DNA from: Juglans regia
Lineage: Eukaryota > Streptophyta > Magnoliopsida > Fagales > Juglandaceae
Length of the DNA stretch: 64,000 bases
Assembly (NCBI RefSeq): GCF_001411555.2
Contig: NC_049912.1
Span: 27,351,722 to 27,415,721 of the forward strand
Direction of reading: 5' to 3'
Positions 11,801-30,672 of this stretch are shown piece by piece; the stretch's first letter is position 1, and every line of letters begins with the position of its first letter. The position numbers and the translations under genes are program-made. The notes beneath the pieces were generated by a model. It made no database searches. It saw nothing but the letters and a program-made list of their open reading frames with translations, and was not told the origin of the DNA.

Positions 11801-14800
11801 AAGAGTTGCTCAAAAACATTTGCTGTGTATTCAATATCTGTTGCAGATGTAGATAATAACAGTTGGTCAATCAAAAGAAGGTGCCAGGATTTTGCAATAA
11901 ACATTCTGGTTTTATCCTTCATTGATGTATTCTGTGATTTTCTGACAAGTCAACCATGTATCATGTTATATAAATTATGGCTTCTGTAAGTCGACTTCTT
12001 TGATTTTTTTTTCCTTCTAAAAACATTACAGGTTTCGTCACTTTGAGGAGCTACATCGGCGTTTGAAAGAGTTTCCAGAGTATAATCTTCATTTGCCACC
12101 AAAGCGTTTTCTATCAACAGGTTTAGATGTACCTATCATTCAAGAAAGGTGTAAATTGCTTGACAAGTATTTAAAGGTCAAGCATTGAATCTCACTTTTC
12201 TTATCTTTTAGAGTATGAAAGTTAACTCTTTAGAAGAACTATCTATTGTTTGAGATGTATTGGAATATCAACCTTGTTTTTCTGGTCTTTCTTTTCTTCT
12301 TGTGATGTATAAGTTTGTGCCTCATCTCTTACTGCTAGTTCTTCCAGAATCTAGTCTGTTTACTCGGTCTTTTTTTTTTTTTTGGGTGGGGGGAGGGGGG
12401 AATGATTATCATCCGCTCGACATATAATAATGTCCCGCCCTTTAGCGATGGGAACACCCAAGGCCAACTTTTCCACTCATTGTGGTTATACTCATACCTT
12501 CAGCAATAACAACTAGACTTGGAATTTGAGTTCAGCTTACCTATGAGAAAAAAAACTCTGGTTTATGCTTTACTAGCTATTTTTATCTCCCTATGCTGGC
12601 TAATAATACCGTTGTCTGTTGTTTCTATCATTCGTCTTCTTGTTCTTCAGAATCTTATGCAGCTTCCAAGAATTTCAGGATCAATTGAAGTTTGGGATTT
12701 TCTCAGTGTTGACTCCCAGGTTCTGTATATTCTTCTCCTCTTTGACTTAATTTTTTTTCCTTTGGTTGGAAGAGGGGTGAGTTTTGGATCTCTGCTTCTT
12801 TGAGGAGAAATTTTATTGATAATTTTTAAATTGCAGACTTATCTATTCTCGAATTCTTTTTCTATAATTGAAACTTTGTCAGGTATATCATTTTTAATAC
12901 AACATGCTGAATTTAGGTCATATCTTTTGATTCCTTTCCTTATCATGACTCATCCTATCTCTTCATATCTGTTGGGAGCTTTCTAGTTGACCTAGAGGAT
13001 AAGCCATCTGAAAAGAGTAAAAAGCTTCCAAAGTTTCTTGGACCTACGATCGTGAGAGAAGATTTAGGCACTGAAAATAAGGAGTCCATGTTCCTGATGA
13101 AGAATAATGTTGTGACAGATGGGAGATCAAATGCAAAAGGCATGTCTCATTCTCCTGTGAAACTTCTTTGTAAAGAATTTCATGTCATTTGTTAATTCTG
13201 ATGTGATTCAGATACTCGGCCACAAAACTATGCATCTTCTCCCTCAAGCTTGGAGAACACTGTAAAAGGAAGAGATGATAATGGTTCATCTGAGTCGCTT
13301 CATGATGCTGCTGCTGACCCATTCCTTCCTACAGAGGTTAGCTCTAATTGTTTTCTTTGGAACCATTAAATAAACCAATTTCTTGTTCTGTGCTGGGTGA
13401 TGCTTTCTTTAACAAAAATTTATCATTTCTGAGGTAATATATCATGTTTGTAATACCCATTTATTCTCCACAGTGGGTGCCGACAAATTTAAGTGTCCCC
13501 ATATTAGATTTGGTAGATGTCATCTTCCAACTTCAAGATGGTGGATGGATCAGGTATTAAATATGCTTTTGCTTGTTAAGGTTAACAAAATCCCATCTTG
13601 ATTTGATCAGTTGAATAACTTCTGCTGAACACTTATTATATTGTGTTAATAACAGGCGAAAGGCATTTTGGGTGGCCAAACAGATACTACAACTAGGAAT
13701 GGGTGATGCCTTTGATGATTGGTTAATAGAGAAAATCCAGCTTCTGCGTAAGGGATCTGTTATTGCTTCAGGGATCAGGCAGGTTGAGAAGGTAACCTTT
13801 GATGCCGTTAAAGTATCTAGTTTGGATTCTAGGCTTAAGCCGGTGTGAAGTGTATTTTTGCAATCTGTAATTTGATCTGTTGGTGATGAACGATTAGATA
13901 CAAGTTTGAATTTAAGTATCTGCATTGATTAAGATTAGTAGAAGGTCTATGACTGATGTGGGCTTCCATGCTTCCATAATATCAAATAGATTCTCTGGCC
14001 CGATGGAATATTCATAACCAAGCATCCAAAGCATCGACCACCACCACCTGTTAACCCATCTCAGAATACACCTCTTGACCGACAACATTCAGGGGTATCT
14101 CCACCTATACTCACTTGTGAGCAACAACAGGAGGCAGATCGGCGTGCAAAGTTTGTTTATGAGCTAATGATTGGTAAGATCATCCGTATAGCATGTTCCC
14201 TGTTATTTTCTATTTTAACACCACATACAAATACCCGTCACTTATCCTGGAAATTCGATAGCTTTATCTTCTTCTTTTTTTTTTTTTTGGAATCTAGACA
14301 ATGCTCCGGCTGCCATCATAGGTCTTGTTGGTCGTAAAGAGTATGAACAGTGTGCAAAGGATCTCTATTTCTTCATTCAGGTAATTTTGATCTCAGAAGG
14401 TTGAAAATTCTCTCTCGAACCATTTAATAAGCTAATTTTTGTTCACTGACCAACGTCTATGGATTGTTTTCGTCTGGCTTTGTCACTTGCTTTTGGTTTT
14501 GTATCAATCAAATTTGTACATCTTCAGTTAGAAAAAATGTGCCGAGCAAATAGATGATGGGACAAGCATTTAGGTTGCCTCTACATTGGATCATTCGCTC
14601 CTATTCTGCAATTAATTGGAATTACCATGCTGTAATACTCCCAGGGCATAAAGGATGCATGGGATTTTACTGGAAAAAACTGTCAGAAAATGTGAGATAT
14701 GTGTTGTAAACATGCACAATTTTGTCAATGTCCTTTTCACAGTACCGTTTCTCTGTAATCAATACATCTCCATTCAGATAATTTGATCAGCAGATAGTCT

Positions 14801-15409
14801 TGCCGAAGCATCAGTTTTCTTAGGACCTTGAGAATTAGGTCTGTGGAGATGGGTGTGTCTCAAAGTATAAACTACTTGGGGCATTAGGAATGGTACAAAA
14901 ATAGAATCGCTATCCTTTTGGATCAGAGGGCAACATTTGAATCTTCTTGCAAATCCCGTGTTTCCCTAGTAATTGCGTTTTAGGGAAATAATTAAGTTAA
15001 ACAAAAAAATTAGTATGCCAAGAGTCTTTATTCTTGGGATGGTGGATGGTAACTGGTAAGTGGCTTCCTGGACTTAGCTGACCCCCTGTCCCCCACCTTT
15101 TTCAAGAAGTATTTATTGTTTTAGGAAAGTTAGATTGGAACATATTTGTTTTGGTTTGGCATAAGATAGATTGTAGCAATCTTGTATGCCGTAACGTTTC
15201 CACAAATATTGATTCTGGATTAAGGTATTATTTTAGTTGTGTGGTAATGACTTTTTTTTTCCTCTCTTGTGCAGTCACCGGTTTGTTTGAAGCAACTCGC
15301 TTTTGACCTTCTCGAGCTGCTGCTTTTGTCCGCATTTCCGGAGTTAGATTATGTTTTCAAGCAGTTGCAAGAAGAAAGACATAAATATGTTGAATCTAAG
15401 GGAAATTAA
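8886..15409 (+). CDS. Sorting nexin with PXA, PX and nexin-C domains, 16 exons
   Basis: This is a 1027-residue membrane-associated phosphoinositide-binding protein of endosomal traffic, clearly the plant family of Arabidopsis AT2G15900. Exons: 8886-8994, 9613-10006, 10114-10291, 10443-10582, 10667-11672, 11780-11880, 12032-12176, 12651-12719, 12837-12882, 12987-13139, 13212-13336, 13474-13553, 13656-13791, 13990-14173, 14298-14380, 15275-15409 (3084 nt, phase kept throughout). Two hydrophobic segments lie at about residues 20-58. The PXA domain spans about 95-275, followed by an acidic, serine-rich linker in the large exon 5. The PX domain is at about 607-720 (RRFRHFEELHRRL holds the lipid-binding arginine region) and nexin-C at about 840-985. 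I chose ATG 8886 over in-frame 8874 because of better context (G at -3) and family N-termini starting MS. Intron 10 is GC-AG. Confidence 0.93.
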
Positions 15410-17087
15410 TGGAAATTTCAGATCTCTCTCCCCCCCCTCCCTCCCCAATGTAGCCATGATATTAGTACAAACATATCTTTTAGAAAGCTATCCTTGTATC
15501 ACAAAATTTCAGGAAAATTTGGTTGTCTCGGTGTGGGACTTAGTACGGTCCATCTATCAGGGGAGCCCACACAGATAGCGGGAGGAGTCTCACCGGACTT
15601 CACGAGTCACACCCCTCTTTCCAATCAGCAATGGCAGGGGTTCCAAATCCGTAAGTGAGGCTGCAATATTCTTCATCAACAAGCAGAGTGATATCTCCTC
15701 AAGACCTTGTTTCAGATAAAACTTCACTTATTCAAATAAACGGAGACTGTTATGATATAGCACTGAGAAATTGAGGTTGTTTAATGGGCTCAGCCGCTCG
15801 GGTATTTTTCCAGAAAAACAAAAGAGAGGGGAGATATATTAAAAAGCATATATATTTTTTTCAAGTCAGAGGGGAGGAGTACATTTGATTTGAGACGAAT
15901 CACAGATTCACCAGAGGTCAAGGACTAAAGAGGAAAATTATGTTTCACATACAAACTGGAAACAGCTTGCTGAGGTGGGTGGCAATTATGATTTTATGGG
16001 TCAGGTTATTGTTAATGTTGTCATATTATTATACGTATACCATATCGGCTGTTCTTTTTGCATTAACTTGCTTAACAAATTCATCATGTTAATAAGTTGA
16101 CTCGACCATGACTTATTTTTACTCATTTTAACGTCTTTGGTATAAATGGATTGAATTAACTCAGCTAGATTCACGTCAATTTGACAAACAACAAATATTC
16201 ATAAACATTAACTAACAAATAGACATCAACATTATAAGTTAATAAAACTAGTTATTTGCATGGACACAGGGCTTTGTTTTTCTCAATGACATGCAACTTG
16301 ATTAAACTGGATATATGCAAATTAGTTGCGAGTTAAACAAGTTGAAAAACAACTGATACTGAACACATTTACTTTTGGCAACCCTGAGCTTGAAAAACAC
16401 AACTCCTCGCCATTCGCCAAATTATGAAGCAAATCTTTCGTTTTTAGTAAAAGAAATGCCTTGTAATTTCAGGCACCAGGTGAATTCCGAACATGACCAA
16501 ACCCTCTAGAACTCAGAAAAAGAAGAAACCAAACACCCAAAGGTTGAATTAAGAAACTACTTCGGCAGCAGCTCACATGGTATCTTATCAGTCCATGTAA
16601 TCCCCACCAACAGTAGCTTCCACCATTCTAGTCATTTCCTCTAAGAAATTAGACTGGATATTTCACCATCAAATTGATTAATAATTGCAGCAGCTATAAT
16701 AGAACTATACGATAGCATCGAAATGCATTCCATAAGCTTATCAGAACAGAAAGAAAAGCATTCCATAAGACATCTAATTTGCAAGACAAAATGATAGATA
16801 CCTCTCTTAATCCTCCTAGACATGTCAACCAAAACAAAATTCAGACTTCACTGAAATAGGATGTAATCAAAGATGAAACATCTATAGGATTGTCCATTCT
16901 TGTCCAAAATTAAAGGAGGCTTCGTACTAAGCAAAATCAAAACAACTCGTTCATTAAAAAGATTATAACACCTACCCATCAAATATTGCTTTTATCACGA
17001 TAATCAGTCACAACGCACAAAACTCCATCTAAAAAAATGTAACTTGGTGTGCCCAAATTACAATCAAGAACACTCTCCAATAATGCC
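15410..17087. other. Convergent intergenic region between sorting nexin and RPL37
   Basis: The region contains the 3' UTRs of two genes reading towards each other. A CT-rich run lies at 15425-15446. On the minus strand a short frame ending at 16583 (reading ...TVGGDYMD then stop) follows an AG acceptor-like site, but no partner exon was found. Otherwise I see nothing. Confidence 0.45.
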
Positions 17088-17995
<908 letters not shown>

Positions 17996-18081
17996 TGGAG
18001 CCGATGCAGATGCAGAACCCTAGCAGAGTGAGAGGAGGTCTGTTTAGGCTAAAGGACCATGGGGCTACGAAGAGGAGAGTA

Positions 18082-18207
18082 TTTATATGAGTTCTTTAGG
18101 GTTTTTTAGGGCAATTGGGTTGGTGGTGAACCTGAGCGGCATGTTGTGGTCAGATTTGTGTTTGTGTTTGGGCCGAAGATGGGCCTTAGGTATTGATAGG
18201 CTGGGCC
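18082..18207 (-). promoter_or_regulatory. RPL37 promoter: TATA box, telo-box, site II elements
   Basis: Reading the minus strand upstream of the RPL37 ATG (17995), there is TATAAAT at 18082-18088, then a telo-box AAACCCTAA at 18096-18104. Site II (TGGGCC on the plus strand) occurs at 18169-18174, 18180-18185 and 18202-18207. Telo-box plus site II is the known signature of plant ribosomal-protein and other growth-linked promoters; TCP factors bind site II. Confidence 0.75.
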
Positions 18208-18270
18208 TGAATGTCCCGAGAGTTTGTTTGTGGAGACCAAAGTGAATTCATATAAACGACGTGTCGTTTT

Positions 18271-19679
18271 AAGTGGGAAATTAGGAGTGGGCGTGGTGAG
18301 AATAGGCATGAACTTCAACCCATTCTGTCGATAGAATTAATTCTTCCAAGGCATTTTATTTCTTTTGCTGCGACATTACAGGTTCCAATCTGCTGAAAAG
18401 ACAACACTAGTCATTTTCTCATTGAAAAACTCCAATGACATTTCCTTGGCTGTTACAACATCCTCGTTACAAAACAAACAACACAAGTATAAAATCTGAT
18501 TTTATTGGTTCACCAAGATGGCAGGATTAATTGCAGAACCAACGTACTGATTATGCAGCTGAGACTGCTAAGCCCTCTTACCAGTTCGAGTTTTGCTTGC
18601 AGCCCTGGAAGACAGGCTATAGGCTATACACGAGCTTAGCTAACTTTGCGGGTTGAGTTTCTAAGATCCGGTGGAAATTACACGCTATATATGATCGAAT
18701 GAGACAGACCCTTTAGATCTTTCAGTGAAATCATGTATGAGGTTGGTGGGAGGTATTTAACATAGCAACTGTGAGAAAGTGACTTGACTATATATAGGGG
18801 AAATGGATTGGACCTTATCCTTTGTATCAAACAGCTCTTGTACCAGCCTCATTAGCTTCGGGACCATCAAACTCTTTTCTTCAATGCAATGAGTAATTTT
18901 CACCTACCTACAACCCTTATACAAGAGATCATGATCAATTAAAGGTCCTGATCATCCCTTGAAAAGTGTGTTAATCTTGGAATATTAATTTTGCTAATTG
19001 AAAAGGATGATTTTTAATTTGCTAGCTCCAAGAGGAGGTTCTAGTATAGTACAACAGTGTATACTACCATTGGACCGTTTGGTTTTTGGTCCCATGGTCT
19101 AAAGATCAATGTTGTATAATGATAATTACGTAGTGGTTGGAGGGTTGAAAGCAAGGATTTATGCTTTTGCCGACCCACTACCTTTTACCTTTGCATCTTA
19201 ATGAATGCCACAGCACTTTAGACAACTACATTCAAACAAAACAACTCATAATTTAGTTTTATAATGTCTTTTGGACGCATAGAATCAATCCACTTCGTGT
19301 GTTCTCATTTAAGCACTGTTTGAAGGACGGACTCCCTGTGCCGGCTGAAGGCTTGTAACGCTCTGGCCCTGTGATTTGTGATTAAATAGTCAAAAAGCTC
19401 ATGAGGGTTTAGAGAGAGAGACAAAGAGAATATAGAAGGGCACGGACAAAAAGATAGAAGAAGCCAAAAACAGAAGACAATGTTCTCTCTGGACTCCATT
19501 GCCTTTTTCTCTTGGGTACCCAAAGAAACATGAACTGTGTATCTTCCTGATGTTGATGCTGGAAGAAAAATCAGGAGAAGAAAGCAAGCACCCAAACAGA
19601 TCGGAGTTGCATCTTTTCTTGCAGACACTGAGCAATAAATTAAGAAGCCTACGTACAAATAACACCTCAGTGCGAGAAA
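18271..19679. other. Intergenic and promoter region of the OFP-like gene
   Basis: No gene is recognised. The plus strand carries a TATA-like tatatatagg at 18790-18799, but this is about 880 bases before the next ATG, so its role is unclear. The minus-strand frames at 19305-19736 are not supported by any family resemblance. Confidence 0.4.
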
Positions 19680-20306
19680 ATGCTGCTTAGAGAAACCATT
19701 CGCAAAACCAAGATCCTCTTTTGCAATACTCTCCAAAAATTCAAGTCTTTATTCTTTGACAGATATCAAAAGCTTCCCAAGCTCCCTTCCTTCAATCCCT
19801 GGACTCGTGGCAGCCCCAACCGAAAAGATTATCAAAAAGATCAATTCTACATGAGTTTCTTTGATGAATTGGAGGCCAATCTAGACAAGGTGAAGGAGAG
19901 TTACAGCAGTAGTATAATGGCTTCAAAAGAGCCCAGGAAGGGTACTGAAAATGCACGTAGTGGAAACTTCGTGAAGTTGGCAAAGCAAAGTCCAACTGCC
20001 AAGAGCAAACAGCAGGAAAAAGAGAAGAAAACCAATAAAGAACGTTCCCAAATAGGCAAGAGGGAAGAGTCATGCTCGAAGAAAACGAATGGAGGAGAAG
20101 GCCATGGATTAACAGCACAAAAGATGAAAGATTTGGAGATGATGGAGGCAGGAGATGTAGAACAAGTGCTGGACGTAGAAGAGGCGCTCCACTACTATTC
20201 TCGCCTCACAAGTCCTGTTTATCTAGATCTTGTCGACAAGTTCTTCATGGACATTTACTCTCAACAATTCGAAGAGGAGAGACTTGGCTCCAATATTAGG
20301 TTCTAG
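19680..20306 (+). CDS. Small basic plant protein, OVATE-family/OFP17-like
   Basis: A single-exon frame of 208 residues starts at a true ATG. The N-terminus is basic and hydrophobic (MLLRETIRKTKILFCNTLQKF). The middle is a lysine/serine/glutamate-rich low-complexity region with possible nuclear localisation clusters (KQQEKEKKTNKER). A conserved-looking C-terminal helix pair (EEALHYYSRLTSPVYLDLVD, then KFFMDIYSQ) follows. That C-terminal block resembles the reduced OVATE-type domain I associate with OFP17-like plant proteins, which would suggest a transcriptional co-repressor or growth-regulator role. The family assignment is from memory of the motif and is uncertain. The reading frame itself is convincing because the conserved block sits at the end of an intact ORF. 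Confidence 0.6.
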   Translation: MLLRETIRKTKILFCNTLQKFKSLFFDRYQKLPKLPSFNPWTRGSPNRKDYQKDQFYMSFFDELEANLDKVKESYSSSIMASKEPRKGTENARSGNFVKLAKQSPTAKSKQQEKEKKTNKERSQIGKREESCSKKTNGGEGHGLTAQKMKDLEMMEAGDVEQVLDVEEALHYYSRLTSPVYLDLVDKFFMDIYSQQFEEERLGSNIRF

Positions 20307-20799
20307 ATGACTATACGATCTAGTCATGACTCATTCACTGTGTACTCGGATCTGTTTTTGTGTTTTTCTTTTTAATATCGTTTTATTTTCTTTCATTTCC
20401 TTCTGCATGTATCGTGTTCTTGGGTTTCCAGCTCTGTTGACAATATTTCTTAATAAATCAAACTTTATTGCCATTTGCTTGAGTTTGTCTTGTTGCCGGC
20501 GCTGGCTGGACAAAATAAATATTTCATGAAGTGAAGTGAGAGTTATTCCACTTGTCATTTAAATGAAATATAATCTCGTGTATTTTCACGATTGTTAAAT
20601 GAATCGAACTCGAATCAAGTTCAGACACACAAGCTGCTCTGTCGTCTGCTTTCATATTTCCATAACTCATGAACATAACATACTATTAAATCATCGTCTT
20701 TTTAGCATTGTTCTGTTCCCTGCAAACGACGAAGGCGTCCTCATGTCTTTGGTAAAGCTTGCGCTGCAGAATACCCCAGGCAGAGGCATGCCCAACAGC
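20307..20799. other. 3' flank of the OFP-like gene
   Basis: The region contains a probable 3' UTR with possible poly-A signals (aataaa near 20452 and 20514). Nothing else is recognised before the LINE insertion. Confidence 0.4.
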
Positions 20800-20809
20800 T
20801 TGTAATCCC

Positions 20810-22281
20810 TTTTTTTTTTTATAAGTAAAAGATCAATATTATATATATGAGTGAAATAAGTATAGCCCATGTACACAGGAAGTATACGAAAGAACACCTA
20901 ATTACATTCTACGTGCGATAGATTAAAGACAAAAAATCATGAACATTGCCCCCTGCAATACAATGGCGGAAAGCCAAGACAATAATGTGTGAAACAAATA
21001 TTTCTTCAACTCGGCCAGTGTGCGTTCCTTATCTTCAAAGCAGCGCGCATTCCTTTCCGTCCAAATACACCACATGATGCACGACGGAATCATCTTCCAT
21101 ACCATTGCCACTTGATGACAACAGTGCATCTTCCTCCAACAACCCAACAGATCCATCACTCTCATAGGCATAACCCAAGCTAAATCAACCCTTTAAAAAA
21201 TCTCATCCCACAATGCCCTTGCTACCTCACAATGTAGTAAGAGATGGTTCACCGATTCTCCATTCTTTCTACACATGTAGCACCAGTCCATGACTACACA
21301 TCTTTTTTTTCTCAAGTTATCCGTGGTCAATATCTTCTCAAGGATGGCGCTCCAAACAAAAAAAGCTACTCTAGAAGGCACACGAGACCTCTATATATTC
21401 TTCCAGGAAAACGGAGTATTATCTTGAAATGTCAAGATGTTATAATATGCCTTCACCGTGCATAACTTGTGATTGTTAGATCTCCATTTCAAACGATCAT
21501 GTTGTGCTATAGGGATCCGTGTAGAATATAGTAATCTGAAAAAATCTGCAACAATAGATAATTCCCAGTCATGTAAATCTCTACTAAAAAGAATGTTCCA
21601 CTGATACGAGCCATGAGAAAATAGTCGCACTTCCGCTACTGACGCCTCCTTATTAACTGCAATACGATATAGTGCCGGAAAAGCTCTTTCCAAAGTTTGA
21701 TCTCCACACCACATGTCCCGTAAAAAACTTATTCGATTGCCCTCACCAATTACAAAACATATTTGATTTGCGAAGCATGGCCACCCCTTCCTTATAAACT
21801 TCCATAAACCCACACCGTATCCCCCTCTTATTTCGTTGGAACACCACCCTCCCCTAGCGACGCCATATCTAGCATCAACAGTTTCCTTCCACAATGCTCC
21901 CTCCTCCAAGTAATATCTCCAAAACTATTTTTCCAATAAAACTTTATTAAAGTTCTCAAGTTACACACTCCCAAACCTCCATTCACAACTGAGACACAAA
22001 CTGTTTTCCATCTGACCAGATGAAATTTCTTCTCCTCCCCCATGCCTCCCCATAAGAATGCCCTAAAAAGTTTCTCCATCCTATTTACCACCCCTGCAGG
22101 CATAGGAAATAAGGATAGAAAGTATGTGGGAAGGTTAGTGAGTGTACTCTTAATAAGAGTGAGGCGACCCCCTTTTGATAAATATACTCGTTTCCATCCA
22201 GCCAACCTTTTCTCTATCTTCTCCATCACCCCATCCCAAATGGCTCTATTCTTAAACGTTGCTCCCAATGATTATAACTAA
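20810..22281 (-). mobile_element. 5'-truncated LINE with 10-bp target-site duplication
   Basis: A non-LTR retrotransposon was inserted on the minus strand. It carries only the end of ORF2: the RT C-terminal linker (SKGGRLTLIKSTLTNLP) and the zf-RVT zinc-binding domain ([19 protein letters not shown] ... [12 protein letters not shown]), followed by a short 3' UTR and a poly-A of about 11 residues (plus-strand T run 20810-20820). The direct repeat TTGTAATCCC lies on both sides (20800-20809 and 22282-22291). Truncation at the 5' end is typical of LINE integration by target-primed reverse transcription. At least two frameshifts or stops break the frame. Confidence 0.9.
20923..22268 (-). pseudogene. 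Broken LINE ORF2 remnant (RT tail and zf-RVT)
   Basis: Three frames join end to end in descending coordinates: 22268-21828, 21909-21391, then 21381-21193 and 21171-20923. Together they give the conserved LINE ORF2 C-terminus: AGWKRVYLSKGGRLTLIKS, then WKFIRKGWPCFANQICFVIG, then the Cys/His zf-RVT motif with [18 protein letters not shown]. The catalytic RT core and endonuclease are missing, so it cannot move itself. Confidence 0.85.
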
Positions 22282-22692
22282 TTGTAATCCCATTAGTTAT
22301 ATATAACTTTGCAAAACACAGAAAGGAAACATCACAGTAGTTCATTCAATGGAATCCTTCACTGGAAAACAAGCAGTAGGTAGTCCAACAAGAACTATTC
22401 AATTAATTTTCAAATTACAATGCCGCAAATTTTTACATATGAATCCAATAGTTTTGTCTATAGCTTGATTATGGGGAGAAAAGAATTATGTCAATAATGT
22501 ACTATCGAATCAAAAGAAAACTCCAACCCTCAAATCCAGCAAACATTACCAAAGATACGGATGGAGTAATGAATAATCCACCATACTGCAACATGAGAAG
22601 TCACATCAAATAACGCTCCAATTAAAATAAAATAAAATAAAATAAAGGCATAACCCAGTAGGATTTACTAGCATTTCCCCTTCCGAATGGAA

Positions 22693-28501
<5,809 letters not shown>

Positions 28502-29193
28502 CTCTCTAAAACTCGATACAACCTCCGATCGAAATGCCGGGTCAGAGCCCCTCTCTTCCTCTCTTGGAATCACTTTCTCTGTCTAAAACCCGATTCGAGC
28601 AGCGATCGGACTTTCCGACCGTAAAATCCGATTGAATAACCGAATCGGGCTTACACTTTCTCTGTCAGCTCTCCGTCTATCTGAATAATCAACCTTCAGC
28701 AGAGATTAATGTCCGAGAGTAAGGACCACGAAAATGCAAGGAAATCTCGGAGACAAAGTTAGCAGAAGAAGAAGGAGCAGCAGCAGTTTCTCTGAGCTCT
28801 GTTTTGTTTTTCCAAAAAAAAAACAAAATGTTAATAAAATTAGCAGAAAATAGAGGACGGTGTGGTGTACGATTATGAGAGAGAGTTATAAGCGTAAAGC
28901 CAAGGATATAGGATAGCCGAGAGCGGAGAGAGAGAGAGAGAGAGAGCGCCTTTGAATTTTTTTGAGTTTGGAAGACGACGACGGACGATCTACGTAGCTC
29001 GTGCAGGGAGTGTTACACACGTGTACACATTCAAGTAGGGGTGTTGCCAGATGGATAGAAAAACGACGTGTAGGTTTTTGTTAGGACCCTTTCCATTCGA
29101 AACTTTTTTATTCTCTTTTCTTTTACCAGGCATACGCAAGTAATCATATTCTCTCCGGGTTTTCAATTTTGAAAATATATATTCATCATCTTA
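28502..29193 (-). promoter_or_regulatory. 5' UTR and promoter region of KIN-13B
   Basis: Just upstream of the ATG lies a region less AT-rich than its surroundings. A (GA)n tract is at 28926-28946 (CT repeat on the transcribed strand), and GAAGAAGAAGG and GCAGCAGCAG runs are at 28764-28790. GA/CT repeats are common in plant core promoters and leaders. No TATA box is obvious. Confidence 0.45.
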
Positions 29194-29393
29194 GGTTGTG
29201 TTTGGATGTTGGAGTGAGTTGAGTTGAGTTGAGTTGAGATGATAAAATATTATTAGAATATTATTTTTTAATATTATTATTATTTTGAGATTTAAAAAAA
29301 TTGAATTGTTTATTATATTTTATATTAGAATTTGAAAAAGTTGTAATGATGAGTTAAGATGAGTTGAGATTAGTTTAAAATCCAAACGAAGCC
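29194..29393. repeat. Tourist-like MITE (family A), complete copy with TTA duplication
   Basis: A 200-bp element has terminal inverted repeats GGTTGTGTTTGGAT and GGCTTCGTTTGGAT (as read from the right end), flanked by TTA at 29191-29193 and 29394-29396. A 3-bp TTA/TAA duplication and GGC..GTTTGG ends are the marks of PIF/Harbinger (Tourist) MITEs. Subterminal repeats of gagtt/gatga follow. Confidence 0.8.
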
Positions 29394-29725
29394 TTAATTA
29401 TCATTATCTTTTCATTATTTCATAATATAGTATTAAATAATTAAAAATTATTTATTATATTTTATTTATAAATCTATCATCTAATATTATATCATTAAAT
29501 AACAATAAAAATAATAAAAATTAAAACGATGAATAACATTTTTCTTTAATTTTAATAGCGCTTCCTAGCCCCGCCATTTACGGTCTATTTGATGAACTTC
29601 TAGGCCATTGGGCCCATTGGCGTCAATGGACTTCGAGATCCTATGATTGTCACTCCCCATAGATAGTATTTTGTATTTCTTGATGTAAAGTCCAATGCTT
29701 TTATATCACGATTTGATTAGAAGTC

Positions 29726-29926
29726 GGCCTGGTTTGCTGATTTACTTATCCTAAACTTTGAAAACTTATCATCTCATTAATATAATTTTTTTAAATTTTT
29801 ATACAAAATAAAATAAATAATTTAATTTTTTTAAAATTTTAAAATAAAAATAATATTAAAAGATATTTTATAAAAATATTTTATTCAACTTTTTAACCAT
29901 CTTAAGACTAAATCTAACACTACTTA
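29726..29926. repeat. Tourist-like MITE (family A), right end eroded
   Basis: The left terminus GGCCTGGTTTGC is followed by the family A interior (tttttttaaatttttata, aataaataatttaattttt, aataatattaaaaga). The right inverted repeat is not recognisable. Confidence 0.6.
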
Positions 29927-30504
29927 AAGGAAAAAAAAAAGATTTATCATCATTAAGATTGATGAAAAATAATACATGTGATGCATTAATATCTACAACC
30001 ATGTCTTAAACTAGTAATTCGAATTATTGACATTTCATAATTTATAGTGCCAATTTTCAGTTTTAGTGGTTTATGATATAAATAGAGAAATTTGGTGGTA
30101 CCAAATGTAGTTTTTCTCAAATAATATAGAAATAAAAGAGAGTTTGGTCTCAAGAAATTGAACCCTATTATTACTTAATTCAGAGAGGGCTAAGCTAGCA
30201 TAGCTCGATAAAATAGTTTAATTCAATCAAAACTTGAATTGATTTTAGTGCATTTTTTAATCGCTTACATAATCTATTTCTTCAATCAATTCTAGCCAAT
30301 TTCAACCCGTTTGAGCTAATTCCAAATAATTAAAAATTATGGTTCTTTGTTGAACTGTGTTTGAAAAATGAGCTTTTGTTTATTAAATGAAAATATGATA
30401 GAATTTGCATATATTAAAGTTTTCATCACTGTGTTCAATATGGACGATTGAAAAATCGAAAGATTAAACATATAGTTGATTATTTTATTTAGTTGAATAA
30501 AAAC

Positions 30505-30672
30505 ATTAAGGTGAGTTAAGATGAAAGTTGAATAAAATATTATTTATTGATATTATTATTATTTTGATATTTGAAAAAATTGAATTGTTTATTATATTTT
30601 GTATGAAAATTTGAAAAAATTATAATGATGAGATAAAATAAAATAAAACACTTTTACTATCCAAACGGGGCC
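30505..30672. repeat. Tourist-like MITE (family A), left end eroded
   Basis: Family A interior motifs end at 'ctatccaaacggggcc' followed by TAA. The right inverted repeat is clear (GGCCCCGTTTGGATAG on the opposite strand). Confidence 0.65.

Noticed and set aside
16583..16640. Possible terminal exon on the minus strand ending TVGGDYMD-stop
   Set aside because: No partner exons were found before the RPL37 gene begins on the same strand, and the match is too short to identify.
19305..19736. 143-codon minus-strand frame opposite the OFP-like upstream region
   Set aside because: It has hydrophobic, serine-rich composition without any conserved motif, and it overlaps the start of a better plus-strand gene.
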